Below, piece after piece: positions 27,204 to 38,101 of a stretch of 64,000 nucleotides of DNA. This DNA comes from Nitrospira sp. (lineage in GTDB: Bacteria; Nitrospirota; Nitrospiria; Nitrospirales; Nitrospiraceae), in NCBI GenBank assembly GCA_024330925.1, contig JANDJK010000004.1:1-64000 (forward strand). The letters run 5' to 3'. A model generated the notes under the pieces. That model was not told the origin of the DNA and made no database searches. It saw only the letters and a list, made by a program, of their open reading frames with translations. The position numbers were made by a program, and so were the translations under genes. The stretch's first letter is position 1. Each line of letters begins with the position of its first letter.

Positions 27204-28091
27204 ATGCAAGGCAAGCTAAAGATGATAGGGGGCGTGTCTGCAAGAGCGGCTACTCTGCTGATTGTGTGGGGAGGGGTACTGAGCGTTGTGACTGGTTGTG
27301 AGACTAATCCCTACACAGGGCGATCGCAGTTGTTGATGACTTCAATTTCGGAGGAAATGCAGTTGGGGGCGCAAGCGTATGCTCAGGTGACAAGTGACCC
27401 CAATATCAGGTTGTCACGGGATCCCCGAGAAGTGGAACCTGTCAGGCGAGTGGCGGATCGCATCATCGAGGCGGCAAAACGCTCGAAATATGCGGCAATG
27501 GCGAAACAGTTTGAGTGGGAGGTGTCGGTTATCAAGGATGATAAAACAGCCAATGCATTCGCTCTACCCGGCGGAAAAATTGCGGTGTACACCGGCATTT
27601 TCCCCATAGCACGGACGGAGGCTGGTTTAGCCGTCGTCATGGGGCACGAAGTCGTGCATGCCCTGGCTCGTCATGGAGCAGAACGAATGAGTCAAGGGCA
27701 GTTGGCCAACGCAGCGCTGCAAGTAGCAGGGGCTGCCATCGGTGCGAGCAAGAGCGATCCGCTGTTGGGGCAAGCCGCTATGGCGGCGTTAGGGTTGGGG
27801 GCCCAGGTGGGAGTGTTATTGCCATTCAGTCGTAAACATGAATCGGAGGCGGATTATGTGGGCATTCTCTTGGCGGCGGATGCAGGGTATGACCCTCGGG
27901 AAGCCATAGGATTGTGGGAGCGGATGGCCGCCTTCTCGCAGGGCAAGGAGCCAGTAGAATTTCTCTCGACTCACCCTAGCCATGGCACGAGGATCGAACA
28001 GCTAAAGGTGTGGATGCCAGAGGCCATGGCCATCTATCAGAAGAAGCCCCCTGCCCCCAATCCTCTGTTGCCGGCTGTTCCGAGCCAGTAA
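27204..28091 (+). CDS. M48 family metallopeptidase lipoprotein
   Basis: A zinc endopeptidase of the envelope. The N-terminus ends in a lipobox VVTGC, so it is probably lipidated; TNPYTGRSQLLMTSISEEMQ follows, a typical M48 family entry. The zinc motif HEVVH is at residues 148-152 and the third ligand is E213 in RKHESEAD. STHPSHGTRIEQL, near the end, is a conserved M48 tail. Compared with BepA-type proteins it lacks TPR repeats. 295 aa. AAGGAGG precedes the ATG closely. Role: probably outer-membrane protein quality control. Confidence 0.94.
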   Translation: MQGKLKMIGGVSARAATLLIVWGGVLSVVTGCETNPYTGRSQLLMTSISEEMQLGAQAYAQVTSDPNIRLSRDPREVEPVRRVADRIIEAAKRSKYAAMAKQFEWEVSVIKDDKTANAFALPGGKIAVYTGIFPIARTEAGLAVVMGHEVVHALARHGAERMSQGQLANAALQVAGAAIGASKSDPLLGQAAMAALGLGAQVGVLLPFSRKHESEADYVGILLAADAGYDPREAIGLWERMAAFSQGKEPVEFLSTHPSHGTRIEQLKVWMPEAMAIYQKKPPAPNPLLPAVPSQ

Positions 28092-28280
28092 GCAACGGGC
28101 GTGTCGGCTCTCAGAGGTGGACCAAGGCCAGTGCCGAACTGGTGCAGATGACCTGCTTAGGCTTTCTATCAATGGAGCTTTCTAGGGGCGAACCAAACGA
28201 CCGATTGCTTCTGAGGGGCGTTTGTGAAGAATAGGAAGAGTGATCCAGAACCAAAAGAGGCAGGCTCGGCGATTGATGCC

Positions 28281-28310
28281 TTGCCAGACGGCAGGTCCTC
28301 CTCTTATACT
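28281..28310 (+). promoter_or_regulatory. sigma-70-type promoter for the RNase P RNA gene
   Basis: TTGCCA at 28281-28286, an 18-nt spacer and TATACT at 28305-28310. Initiation about 7 nt later would fall close to the predicted 5' end of rnpB. Confidence 0.55.
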
Positions 28311-28323
28311 GCTTCTGCGCGGA

Positions 28324-28748
28324 TGTGAAGGTCGGATGATCGCTCGATGTCGAGGCATCGGGAGGAAAGTCCGGACTCCAAGGGCAGGGCGCTGGGTAAT
28401 TCCCAGGCGGAGCAATCCGACACCAGCACCACAGAAAGTAAACCGCCGATGGCCTGGGGCAACGGACGTCCTCAGGATCAGGTAAGGGTGAAAGGGTGGA
28501 GTAAGAGCCCACCGCGGTGGTGGTGACATCACCGGCATGGTAAGCGTCGCCCGGTGCAAGGCCAAATAGGAAGAGCGCACAAGATGTGCGAGTGATACTC
28601 CACAGAGTTCTTGTGCTCCGACTGGCCCGGTCGAAGTCTTCGGGTAGGCCGCTTGAGGTTCGAGGTAACTCGAATCCCAGAGAAATGATCATCGCCGTTC
28701 GCCAAGACCGCGCGAACGGGCACAGAATCCGGCTTATAGACCTTCGCG
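28324..28748 (+). ncRNA. rnpB: RNase P RNA, bacterial class A
   Basis: The RNA subunit that matures tRNA 5' ends. Conserved bacterial core elements are present in order: GAGGAAAGTCCGGACTCC around 28371, ACAGAAA around 28431, GGGTGAAAGGGTGGAGTAAG around 28485, and CACAGAATCCGGCTTATA near the 3' end. Stem P1 is formed by GAAGGTC at 28327-28333 and GACCTTC at 28739-28745, extended by flanking wobble pairs. The length of about 425 nt is normal to slightly long. A promoter lies just upstream. No intrinsic terminator is obvious. Confidence 0.95.
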
Positions 28749-28836
28749 CCCGCGCGTATCTACTTGGCACGTTGACAGCTAGCGCTCAAATGAGGTGGAC
28801 CGTCTAGTCGTGTGATCGAGAGCGCAGGGCGTTTCC

Positions 28837-28866
28837 TTGACCCTTCACTAAGCGGCGTGATACGAT
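28837..28866 (+). promoter_or_regulatory. sigma-70-type promoter for the ilv operon
   Basis: TTGACC at 28837-28842, an 18-nt spacer and TACGAT at 28861-28866, leaving a leader of about 175 nt before ilvB. I looked for a T-box core or leader peptide of branched-chain codons in this leader and found none. Confidence 0.5.
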
Positions 28867-29049
28867 GACCCACCTTTCTCTTTGATTTTTAAAGTTTTTC
28901 AGGTTCATCATGGGGGTAGCGGCTCGTATTGTCTCTTATGAGAAACAACTGAGGCGAAGGCAAACAGAAGAAGCTAAAGGCGTAACAAGGAGACGAGTTT
29001 GAATTTGACGCGTCATGCTCTGTAGAGCGTCAGTCAGGAGGACTTATCC

Positions 29050-30825
29050 ATGAAACTCTCAGGGGCGGAGATCTTGATTGAATGTTTGAAGCGAGAAGGG
29101 GTCAAGACTCTCTTTGCGCTTCCAGGAGGAGTGGTCCTCAAGATCTTCGATGTACTCCATCAACAAAAGGATCTGGAAGTTATTCTCACTCGTCACGAAC
29201 AGGGGGCCGGCCATATGGCCGAAGGTTACGCGAAAGCGACGGGCAAGGCGGGCGTATGTCTTGTCACATCGGGACCAGGGATGACGAATGTGATTACGGC
29301 GCTGGCGGATGCCTATATGGATTCCATTCCGCTGGTCTGTTTCAGCGGCCAGGTGCCGACCAGTTTGATCGGGAACGATGCGTTTCAAGAAGCGGACAAC
29401 GTCGGATTGAGTCGGCCATGCACAAAATACAATTTTCTGGTCAAAGATGTGAATGACCTAGCACGCACGATCAAAGAGGCCTTTTATATTGCGACAACAG
29501 GTCGTCCAGGTCCGGTGTTGGTGGACATTCCCAAGGATGTTTCCCAAAACCAGACGGAATTTGTCTATCCGAGTTCTGTCTCCATTCGGGGATATAACCC
29601 CACCTACGAGGGGAACAAATGGCAAATTAAGCAAGCAGCTGAGGCCATTGCCAAGGCCAAGAAACCAGTTCTCTATGTGGGAGGGGGCGTTATCTTCTCC
29701 GGTGCGTCGCAAGAGTTGCTTGAATTGGCCGAGATGACCCAGATTCCCGTTAATATGACACTCATGGGGCTGGGCGCGTTTCCTGGCGAACATCCGCTGT
29801 CGTTAGGGATGTTGGGCATGCACGGTACTTACTGTGCCAACATGGCCATTCACTACTCAGATTTGGTCATTGCCGTCGGGGCGCGATTTGACGACCGTGT
29901 GACAGGCAAAGTGTCCGAATTTTGTCCCTACGCGAAAGTCATTCACATCGACATTGACCCTACCTCGATTCGGAAAAACATTCATGTGGACATTCCTATT
30001 GTGGGGGATTGCAAGGCGGTGTTGCGTGAGCTCAACCAACTGTTGCGTGCCACGGTGAATGGGGATCAAAAAGAGCTGCGAAAACCCTGGTGGGATCAAA
30101 TCCATCAATGGCAGGCGATGCATCCCTTGACTTATCATCAGGAGCAAGATGGGCCGATCAAGCCACAGCATGTCGTCAAGCGACTTTATGAGCTGACCAA
30201 GGATCGAGATCCTATTGTCTCGACTGATGTAGGGCAACATCAAATGTGGGCGGCCCAATATTTCAAGCTGGCGAAACCAAACCGCTGGTTGACGTCAGGG
30301 GGCTTAGGAACCATGGGGTTTGGACTACCTGCTGCCCTGGGGGCACAGGCCGCGTTCCGTGATCGATTGGTTCTGTGTATCGCAGGGGATGGAAGCATTC
30401 AGATGAATATGCAAGAAATGGCAACGGCGGTGGTCAGTAAATTGCCGGTCAAAGTGATTATACTCAACAACCGCTTTCACGGAATGGTGCGGCAGTGGCA
30501 GGATCTCTTCTATAACGGCCGCTATGCCTCAAGCTACCTTGGCAATACCCCCGATTTTGTGAAGCTTGCGGAAGCCTATGGGGCGGTCGGGTTACGGGTT
30601 GAGAGACTGGCTGATCTTGATGGGGTCTTAAAAGCCGCTCTAGAAACTGATGGGCCTGTCGTGGTGGATGTCCCGACATATCCGTATGAGAACTGCTATC
30701 CCATGATCCCGGCTGGCGGCTGCAATCATGAAATGATTCTGGAGGATCCACCAGAGTTGAAGAAAAAACAGAAGGGGGTCGGGAAGGTGGTACCAGAAGA
30801 TAAGGACACGGTGCTAACGGCATGA
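29050..30825 (+). CDS. ilvB: acetolactate synthase, large catalytic subunit
   Basis: ThDP- and FAD-dependent enzyme joining two pyruvates (or pyruvate and 2-oxobutyrate) in valine, leucine and isoleucine synthesis. The catalytic glutamate is E50 (TRHEQGAGHMAEGYA); CLVTSGPGMTN, LVDIPKDVSQNQ and the ThDP-Mg motif GDGSIQMNMQEMATAV ... NNRFHGMVRQWQ are all present. At 591 aa it is full length. An AGGAGG site lies ahead of ATG 29050. First gene of ilvBNC-psd-pssA. Confidence 0.98.
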   Translation: MKLSGAEILIECLKREGVKTLFALPGGVVLKIFDVLHQQKDLEVILTRHEQGAGHMAEGYAKATGKAGVCLVTSGPGMTNVITALADAYMDSIPLVCFSGQVPTSLIGNDAFQEADNVGLSRPCTKYNFLVKDVNDLARTIKEAFYIATTGRPGPVLVDIPKDVSQNQTEFVYPSSVSIRGYNPTYEGNKWQIKQAAEAIAKAKKPVLYVGGGVIFSGASQELLELAEMTQIPVNMTLMGLGAFPGEHPLSLGMLGMHGTYCANMAIHYSDLVIAVGARFDDRVTGKVSEFCPYAKVIHIDIDPTSIRKNIHVDIPIVGDCKAVLRELNQLLRATVNGDQKELRKPWWDQIHQWQAMHPLTYHQEQDGPIKPQHVVKRLYELTKDRDPIVSTDVGQHQMWAAQYFKLAKPNRWLTSGGLGTMGFGLPAALGAQAAFRDRLVLCIAGDGSIQMNMQEMATAVVSKLPVKVIILNNRFHGMVRQWQDLFYNGRYASSYLGNTPDFVKLAEAYGAVGLRVERLADLDGVLKAALETDGPVVVDVPTYPYENCYPMIPAGGCNHEMILEDPPELKKKQKGVGKVVPEDKDTVLTA

Positions 30826-30897
30826 AGGGATGAGAGGCAAGGTCTCGTGTTGCTGAAGGCCTTGTTCGGTGGCGAGTAACCAATCACAGGTCCAACT

Positions 30898-32495
<1,598 letters not shown>

Positions 32496-32607
32496 CTGGG
32501 AAAGCAGGCAAGTCTGGAAATGTGCTGGCGAAAAAGAGGAACTACGGTCGCTCTGGTGCGGCGTCATCTCGCAGGATTTTCCGGTACAATAACAACCGAA
32601 GGAGACG

Positions 32608-33318
32608 GTGCTCACGTTGAGGGATGGGGATATGGGGTTGGTGAGTTCGGCGAGTAGGGAAGGACGCACGATCGATCGAGCGGTTGGTCTTCCGGTTGCA
32701 AAGGAAGGAATCCCGTTTATTGCTGTTCCAGCTGGCTTTACCCTGGTGGTGGGTTGGGCAGGATGGACAGTGGCCGCGGTCGTAGGAAGCTTGGTAACCG
32801 CTTTTGTCGTCTGGTTTTTTAGGAACCCAGCGAGGGTTATTCCGCAGGGGCCACATCTGGTGGTGGCGCCAGGCGACGGGAAAGTGATCGCTATCGAAGA
32901 AGAATTCGAATCCCGCTACCTCAAGGAACGAGCTGTGCGCGTGACGATTTTTTTAAGCGTATTTAACGTGCACATCAATCGCATTCCCTGCGACGGGGTT
33001 ATCGAGGATGTGCACTATCAGCCAGGGGCTTTTTTAGTGGCCAGTAGGCCGGAGGCCACCTTAAGAAACGAACAAAATGCGTTACTGATTCGCACCGTGG
33101 AAGGATTCAAGGTATTGTGTGTGCAAGTGGCTGGCTTGATTGCACGACGCATTGTCTGCTGGGCTTCTCCCCGAGATCAGGCGGTGAGGGGCGAGCGGTT
33201 TGGTTTAATTCGATTTGGCTCGCGGATGGACATTTTTCTGCCACTCGGCACGCGCCTTCGTGTGGCCGTCGGACATAAGGTGAAGGGTGGAGAGACCATA
33301 CTAGGAGAGCTTCCATGA
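32608..33318 (+). CDS. psd: phosphatidylserine decarboxylase, archaeal/short type
   Basis: Converts phosphatidylserine to phosphatidylethanolamine at the membrane. It has two hydrophobic segments near the N-terminus (VGWAGWTVAAVVGSLVTAFVV), then VVAPGDGKVIAIEE, FLSVFNVHINRIPCDGVIE and the pyruvoyl self-cleavage site RFGSR with S205 (numbered from GTG 32608). The short 236-aa form matches PSD-A. The GTG lies 3-4 nt after GGAG; ATG 32632 is an alternative. Stop overlaps pssA by 4 nt. Confidence 0.93.
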   Translation: MLTLRDGDMGLVSSASREGRTIDRAVGLPVAKEGIPFIAVPAGFTLVVGWAGWTVAAVVGSLVTAFVVWFFRNPARVIPQGPHLVVAPGDGKVIAIEEEFESRYLKERAVRVTIFLSVFNVHINRIPCDGVIEDVHYQPGAFLVASRPEATLRNEQNALLIRTVEGFKVLCVQVAGLIARRIVCWASPRDQAVRGERFGLIRFGSRMDIFLPLGTRLRVAVGHKVKGGETILGELP

Positions 33319-34121
33319 AACCAGTCGGATTGAAACACTCTTTCGGAAAAGATGGCAAGCAACGTAAGGCGGCCATGCATCTGATCCCCAATCTATTCAC
33401 CACTGGCAACTTGTTCTGCGGGGTGTACGCGGTGCTCTTGGTGTTCAATGCGCAATACTTGGCGGCAGCCCTCGCCATCCTCGTTGCGATGGTGTTCGAT
33501 GTGCTCGACGGTAAATCGGCTCGATTGACTAAAAGCACGAGCCATTTTGGGTTGGAATATGATTCTTTGTCTGATGTTGTTTCATTCGGAGTAGCGCCCG
33601 CGGTCCTCATCTACTGCTGGGCGTTAAGCGGTCATGGTACGCTGGGGATTGCTGTGATGTTTGCCTATGTGGCAATGGGTGCCGTGCGTCTGGCTCGATT
33701 CAACTCAACGGTTGCATCGTCCGACGGCAAATATTTTACCGGCCTCGCTATTCCTGCCGCGGCAGGAGTCATTGCCTCGCTCGTGGTATTTGATCACTAC
33801 ACGCTCCGCATGGGGTTAGAGGAAAAACCAATTGTGGTGTTGGTGGTGACTCTCGCGCTGTCGTTCCTCATGGTCAGCACCATTAAGTATCGGAGTTTCA
33901 AGGATCTGAAATTCAGAGGTCCTCAGCAGATCACTTACCTGGTATGGGGAATTCTTGGGGTGATGATGGTCACCGCATGGCCACCAGTCATGTTGTTCGT
34001 CGTCTTTGCGGGGTATGCCTTGTTGGGACCGGTTGAGAAGTTGGCTGGAGTAATGATGAGGTCGGCTGGTAAGAGACCCAGTACGAAAACCGAGCTTCCA
34101 ATGCCTGAAGCCAAAGGGTGA
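33315..34121 (+). CDS. pssA: CDP-diacylglycerol-serine O-phosphatidyltransferase
   Basis: Integral membrane enzyme producing phosphatidylserine, the substrate of the preceding gene's product. The CDP-alcohol phosphotransferase motif is complete: DG at the start, AR, G and two final Asp residues in DVLDGKSARLTKSTSHFG followed by LEYDSLSD. About six hydrophobic segments follow. The ATG overlaps the psd stop. 268 aa. With psd it forms a two-step route to phosphatidylethanolamine placed between ilvC and leuA. Confidence 0.96.
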   Translation: MKPVGLKHSFGKDGKQRKAAMHLIPNLFTTGNLFCGVYAVLLVFNAQYLAAALAILVAMVFDVLDGKSARLTKSTSHFGLEYDSLSDVVSFGVAPAVLIYCWALSGHGTLGIAVMFAYVAMGAVRLARFNSTVASSDGKYFTGLAIPAAAGVIASLVVFDHYTLRMGLEEKPIVVLVVTLALSFLMVSTIKYRSFKDLKFRGPQQITYLVWGILGVMMVTAWPPVMLFVVFAGYALLGPVEKLAGVMMRSAGKRPSTKTELPMPEAKG

Positions 34122-34149
34122 GACGGAGCCCTACAGCTTAAAATCCTTT

Positions 34150-34417
34150 CTGGAAATGGCAGTGACGAGGAGTAGTAAGCGAGCCGTGTTGTCGGAGAGA
34201 GTTGGCGGATGGTGCAAGCCAACCGACACGTCGCTGAACTCGCCTCCGAGCCAGAATCCGTGAACCTTGAGTAGCGGATTCCGGGTGGCCCCCGTGACGG
34301 GCTGATAATGAAGGGCGCCGGCCACAGAGCTGATCGGCGCTGAAACAGGGTGGTACCACGGAGTGCGCGAAGCCTTCGTCCCTGGCCAACAGAAGGGGCG
34401 AAGGCGTTTTTGTTTTT
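34150..34417 (+). promoter_or_regulatory. T-box riboswitch (leucine specifier) controlling leuA
   Basis: Stem I runs from about 34150 and includes the distal-loop motifs GAGAGAGTTGG and GGTGCAAGCC. The specifier loop reads GAACTCGCC with CTC at 34239-34241, a leucine codon, in the standard place after GAA. The T-box core AGGGTGGTACCACGG is at 34347-34361. It continues into a terminator at 34372-34417. Uncharged tRNA-Leu(GAG) should base-pair with the specifier and with the T-box bulge and open the gate to transcription. A TAAAAT at 34139-34144 could be the -10 of its promoter; no good -35 is seen. Confidence 0.88.
34372..34417 (+). terminator. regulated terminator of the leuA T-box
   Basis: GCCTTCGTCCCT at 34372-34383 pairs with AGGGGCGAAGGC at 34394-34405 through 12 pairs including one G-U, followed by GTTTTTGTTTTT. 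The T-box core just upstream would form the competing antiterminator. Confidence 0.88.
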
Positions 34418-34504
34418 CGCATTATGACCGGAGAAGGAGGAACCCGTCCTGGAGGAGCATGTGGCAGCGATCGGAGACAGGATGACAAGATGGAGGGGAA
34501 CACG

Positions 34505-36052
34505 ATGACGCGCATGATACGGATCTTTGATACGACATTGCGGGACGGTGAGCAATCACCTGGCGCCAGCATGAACGTCGAAGAAAAGTTGATGGTGGCC
34601 AAGCAACTGGCTCGTCTGGGCGTTGATGTGATCGAAGCCGGTTTCGCCTACAGCTCTCCAGGTGATTTTGAAGCAGTACGGCGGATTGCACAAGAAGTGG
34701 AGGGCCCGATTATCTGTAGTCTTGCACGCGCCCGCCCCGAGGACATTGACCGTGCATGGGAAGCCCTCAAGGGAGCACCGAGAGTCCGTATCCATACGTT
34801 TTTATCGACCTCCGACATTCATCTGAAGTATCAGTTTCGAATGACACGAGAAGAGGCGAAAAAACGGGCTGTTGAGATGGTTCAGCTAGCGAGGAGCTAC
34901 GTCGATGATGTGGAGTTTTCGCCGATGGATGCCAGCCGGTCCGATCGGGCCTATTTGTACGAAGTTATCGAAGCCGTCATTGCTGCAGGAGCTAGGACGG
35001 TGAATATTCCCGATACGGTGGGGTATGCAGTGCCTCAGGAATTTGGGGCCTTGATCAAGGGAATCTGTGAGAAAGTTCCTAATATCCATCAAGCGGTCAT
35101 CTCAGTCCATTGCCACAATGATCTCGGCCTTGCTGTCGCCAATAGTTTGGCGGCCATTCTCAATGGGGCGGGGCAAGTGGAATGTACGATTAATGGCATT
35201 GGTGAGCGAGCCGGGAACACCGCGTTAGAAGAAATAGTTATGGGGCTTCGGACAAGGCGGGATTTCTACCAGGCCGACACGAGGATTAAAACGGAGGAAA
35301 TCGCCAAAACCAGCCGACTGGTCAGTAAAATTACTGGTATGGTGGTGCAGCCAAACAAAGCCATTGTCGGGGCCAACGCGTTCGCACACAGCTCCGGGAT
35401 TCATCAGGATGGGTTGCTGAAGGAAAAAACCACTTACGAAATCATGCGCCCGGAATCAGTTGGTGTGATCGAGAGTCGGATGGTGATGGGCAAACTGTCT
35501 GGTCGGCATGCGTTTCGGCAGCGGTTGGAAGAGCTGGGCTATCATCTGAGTGATGAGGAAATCAATCGTGCGTTCGAGCGGTTTAAACGATTGGCGGATC
35601 ACAAAAAGGAAATCTTTCAAGAAGATCTAGAGGCCATTGTGTCGGAGGAACTGGCTAAGATAGGAGAGCGGATTGTGCTAAGGTCGTTCCATCTGGAAAC
35701 CGGCACGGATCGAATTCCCACGGCGACGGTCGAATTGGAAATTGATGGCCAATTGGTAAAGCAGTCAGGAACTGGTGACGGGCCGGTCGATGCCGTCTAC
35801 CGTACCATTGCGGTGATGACACAGACAAAAAGCACGTTGGTGATGTTTGCTGTCAATGCGGTGACTAGCGGGACGGACGCTCAAGGGGAGGTTTCAGTGC
35901 GATTGCAGGAAAATGGGCGAACCGTAGCCGGTCATGGGTCAGATACCGACATTATCGTAGCGGCGGCTCGGGCGTATATCAATGCCTTGAATCGGCTCGC
36001 CTGTTTGGCGCCCATACAGGCCGACGGTTCGCAGAATGTTCGTGTCAGGTAA
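34505..36052 (+). CDS. leuA: 2-isopropylmalate synthase
   Basis: First committed step of leucine synthesis, acetyl-CoA + 2-oxoisovalerate. ATG 34505 follows GGAGGGG at about 7 nt; the frame is open upstream through the leader. The TIM barrel begins [17 protein letters not shown], with [18 protein letters not shown] and [17 protein letters not shown] for metal and CoA binding. [11 protein letters not shown] leads into the C-terminal regulatory domain (about 390-515), so leucine feedback is expected. 515 aa. Controlled by the T-box upstream. Confidence 0.97.
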   Translation: MTRMIRIFDTTLRDGEQSPGASMNVEEKLMVAKQLARLGVDVIEAGFAYSSPGDFEAVRRIAQEVEGPIICSLARARPEDIDRAWEALKGAPRVRIHTFLSTSDIHLKYQFRMTREEAKKRAVEMVQLARSYVDDVEFSPMDASRSDRAYLYEVIEAVIAAGARTVNIPDTVGYAVPQEFGALIKGICEKVPNIHQAVISVHCHNDLGLAVANSLAAILNGAGQVECTINGIGERAGNTALEEIVMGLRTRRDFYQADTRIKTEEIAKTSRLVSKITGMVVQPNKAIVGANAFAHSSGIHQDGLLKEKTTYEIMRPESVGVIESRMVMGKLSGRHAFRQRLEELGYHLSDEEINRAFERFKRLADHKKEIFQEDLEAIVSEELAKIGERIVLRSFHLETGTDRIPTATVELEIDGQLVKQSGTGDGPVDAVYRTIAVMTQTKSTLVMFAVNAVTSGTDAQGEVSVRLQENGRTVAGHGSDTDIIVAAARAYINALNRLACLAPIQADGSQNVRVR

Positions 36053-36112
36053 GTGAGTGCTATGTGCGAATGTCGAAGGAAAGAAGTGGCGATGGAGTGA
36101 GGTGGTTTGGTG

Positions 36113-36475
36113 ATGATCAAGATTACTCTCAACGAGTGTCCAGAGTTTTTAGCTGGAGACCATACGATCCTTCGTGAGTTGGTACATCCCGCAAAGCAAG
36201 AGGTGATGCTCCGGTACAGTGTCGCCCATGGCCGATTGGCGGCAGGCCAACGTTCGAAACGACACATGCTGTCCTCGTCGGAGGTCTATTATTTCCTGGC
36301 GGGCAGTGGCCAGTTGACCGTGGATTCGGAAAGCTGCTCGGTGGAGGCAGGATCCGTGGTCTATGTGCCACCGCGTGGGGTCCAATGGCTGGAAAACACT
36401 GGGACAGTAGACATGGAATTTCTATGCGTGGTTGATCCTGCCTGGACGATTGAGGACGAGACCATTTTGGAATAA
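36113..36475 (+). CDS. small cupin-domain protein
   Basis: About 120 residues, one conserved double-stranded beta-helix: LRYSVAHGRLAAGQRSKRHMLSS contributes the first metal-type motif with a histidine, EVYYFLAGSGQLTVD gives the Glu and turn, and AGSVVYVPPRGVQWLENTG the second. The final histidine of many cupins is replaced by Val-Gln, so metal binding is uncertain. Starts at TTG 36107, GTG 36110 or ATG 36113 are all possible. It lies between leuA and leuB, 60 nt after leuA; any leucine link is unproven. Confidence 0.88.
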   Translation: MIKITLNECPEFLAGDHTILRELVHPAKQEVMLRYSVAHGRLAAGQRSKRHMLSSSEVYYFLAGSGQLTVDSESCSVEAGSVVYVPPRGVQWLENTGTVDMEFLCVVDPAWTIEDETILE

Positions 36476-36543
36476 AGCAAACGGTGGTCTTGAAACGATG
36501 GAATCCGAGGTAGGTGAGGCGCGAGACGGAAGGAGTGTATGCT

Positions 36544-37617
36544 GTGAACGCAACAATTGCGGTATTGGCTGGTGACGGGGTAGGACAAGAAATTGTTCCG
36601 GTGGCAGTAAAAATTCTAAAAGCAATTGGCGAAATCTATCATCATTCGTTTGAGTTTGTGTCAGCTGACATCGGTGGCCAAGCCATTGACAAGGTGGGGA
36701 TCCCCTTGCCGCAGGAAACCTTGTCGCTTGCTCAACAGAGTGACGCGGTGCTCTTGGGGGCTGTCGGTGGGCCCAAATGGGAAGGACTCGAGTATGCTCG
36801 GAGGCCAGAGCGTGCGTTGCTCGGTATTCGGGAAGCGTTAGGGCTCTATGCCAACCTGCGTCCAGCGAAGGTCTATCCCAGTCTTGCGGATGCCTCAACA
36901 CTTAAGCGTGAAGTGATTGAAGGAATCGATATTTTGGTGGTGCGGGAACTTACCGGTGGTATTTATTTCGGCAAGCCCAAAGGCATTGAACGGCTGCCCG
37001 ACGGAAGTGAGCGCGGTGTCAATACGGAAGTCTATACGACGGGAGAAGTCAGACGGATTGCCAAGGTGGCGTTCGAGGCGGCGCGGCGGCGACGGAAGAA
37101 AGTCACCTCGGTTGATAAGGCTAACGTCCTGGAGTCTTCGGAGCTGTGGCGAAAGGTGGTCACGGAGGTGCATCAGGAGTATCCCGACGTCGAGTTGAGC
37201 CATCTGTATGTGGACAATGCCGCCATGCAGCTCGTGCGCAATCCTAAGCAGTTTGATGTCCTCCTCTGTAACAATATGTTTGGAGACATCTTAAGCGATG
37301 AGGCGGCGATGCTAACAGGTTCAATTGGGATGCTTCCCTCCGCGAGCTTGGGTGCGAGGGTCGGTCTGTTCGAGCCGATTCATGGCAGTGCACCCGATAT
37401 TGCTGGCCAGAACATTGCCAACCCGATTGCCACGATTGCGTCGGCTGCCATGATGTTGGCCTACGCGTTTCACCTCGATCAAGAAGCCGAAACGATTGAA
37501 CGGGCTATCGTGAAGACGCTGGAACGTGGTTATCGAACTAAAGATATCGCTGGTCCTGGCACCAAGATTGTTGGAACTCGGGAAATGGGAGAGGCGATTC
37601 TTCATCACCTTCAGTAG
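36544..37617 (+). CDS. leuB: 3-isopropylmalate dehydrogenase
   Basis: NAD-dependent oxidative decarboxylation in leucine synthesis. GTG 36544 has AAGGAG 8 nt upstream and gives [19 protein letters not shown]. Conserved elements: [35 protein letters not shown], the metal-binding [19 protein letters not shown] and the NAD-binding [18 protein letters not shown]. 357 aa, normal. leuC and leuD are absent from this window. Confidence 0.97.
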   Translation: MNATIAVLAGDGVGQEIVPVAVKILKAIGEIYHHSFEFVSADIGGQAIDKVGIPLPQETLSLAQQSDAVLLGAVGGPKWEGLEYARRPERALLGIREALGLYANLRPAKVYPSLADASTLKREVIEGIDILVVRELTGGIYFGKPKGIERLPDGSERGVNTEVYTTGEVRRIAKVAFEAARRRRKKVTSVDKANVLESSELWRKVVTEVHQEYPDVELSHLYVDNAAMQLVRNPKQFDVLLCNNMFGDILSDEAAMLTGSIGMLPSASLGARVGLFEPIHGSAPDIAGQNIANPIATIASAAMMLAYAFHLDQEAETIERAIVKTLERGYRTKDIAGPGTKIVGTREMGEAILHHLQ

Positions 37618-38101
37618 ACGGATACATTCATCGTCTTCGTTGCATGTCGTAGACCATTCGCATGATGGGGATAAGGCGCTCACGGGAAGGGATAGCCAGG
37701 TTAGTTGCTCTTTTCAACAGGCCCAAGGAACTCAGTCAATCTCCTGAGGGGAGATGTGCTGAGAGTGTTGATGCAGAGAACCAGTCGTTCAGCGTACCGA
37801 TCAGTTCGACAGCGTGATTGCAACTATGGCTGGAGTGGCTGGCTGGAGGCTGGAGAGTGGTGGTGCTCAAGACACCTGATGAAGGCCATGTTTCTGAAAC
37901 GACAAAAGGAACAACAGACGTTCGTGGGCATCCGGCTGATGAGCGATACGGTCCTCTAGGGCTCTTTCGATGAAGAAGCTTGCTCTGGCAAGGTCTACCG
38001 GCGACGGCTGGATTTGAGCGCGACAGTTTGAGATGTCGTCGGACACAAGACGGCTGGAATAGAAGGGGTTGGGTGGGGATGCGCGCCAGGTCTGCGGGTC
38101 A
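37618..38101. other. gap after leuB, no recognised gene
   Basis: No credible frame. It is continuous with the decayed NHL gene at 38102-38881 and may contain its vanished 5' portion; I see no clear repeat motif in this part. Confidence 0.5.

Noticed and set aside
28111-28770. 219-codon minus-strand frame over the RNase P RNA gene
   Set aside because: The plus strand holds the conserved RNase P RNA core and P1 pairing, so the frame is incidental.
28867-29049. T-box or attenuator leader before ilvB
   Set aside because: No T-box core, no branched-chain codon run and no terminator hairpin could be found; only a weak short hairpin near the start.
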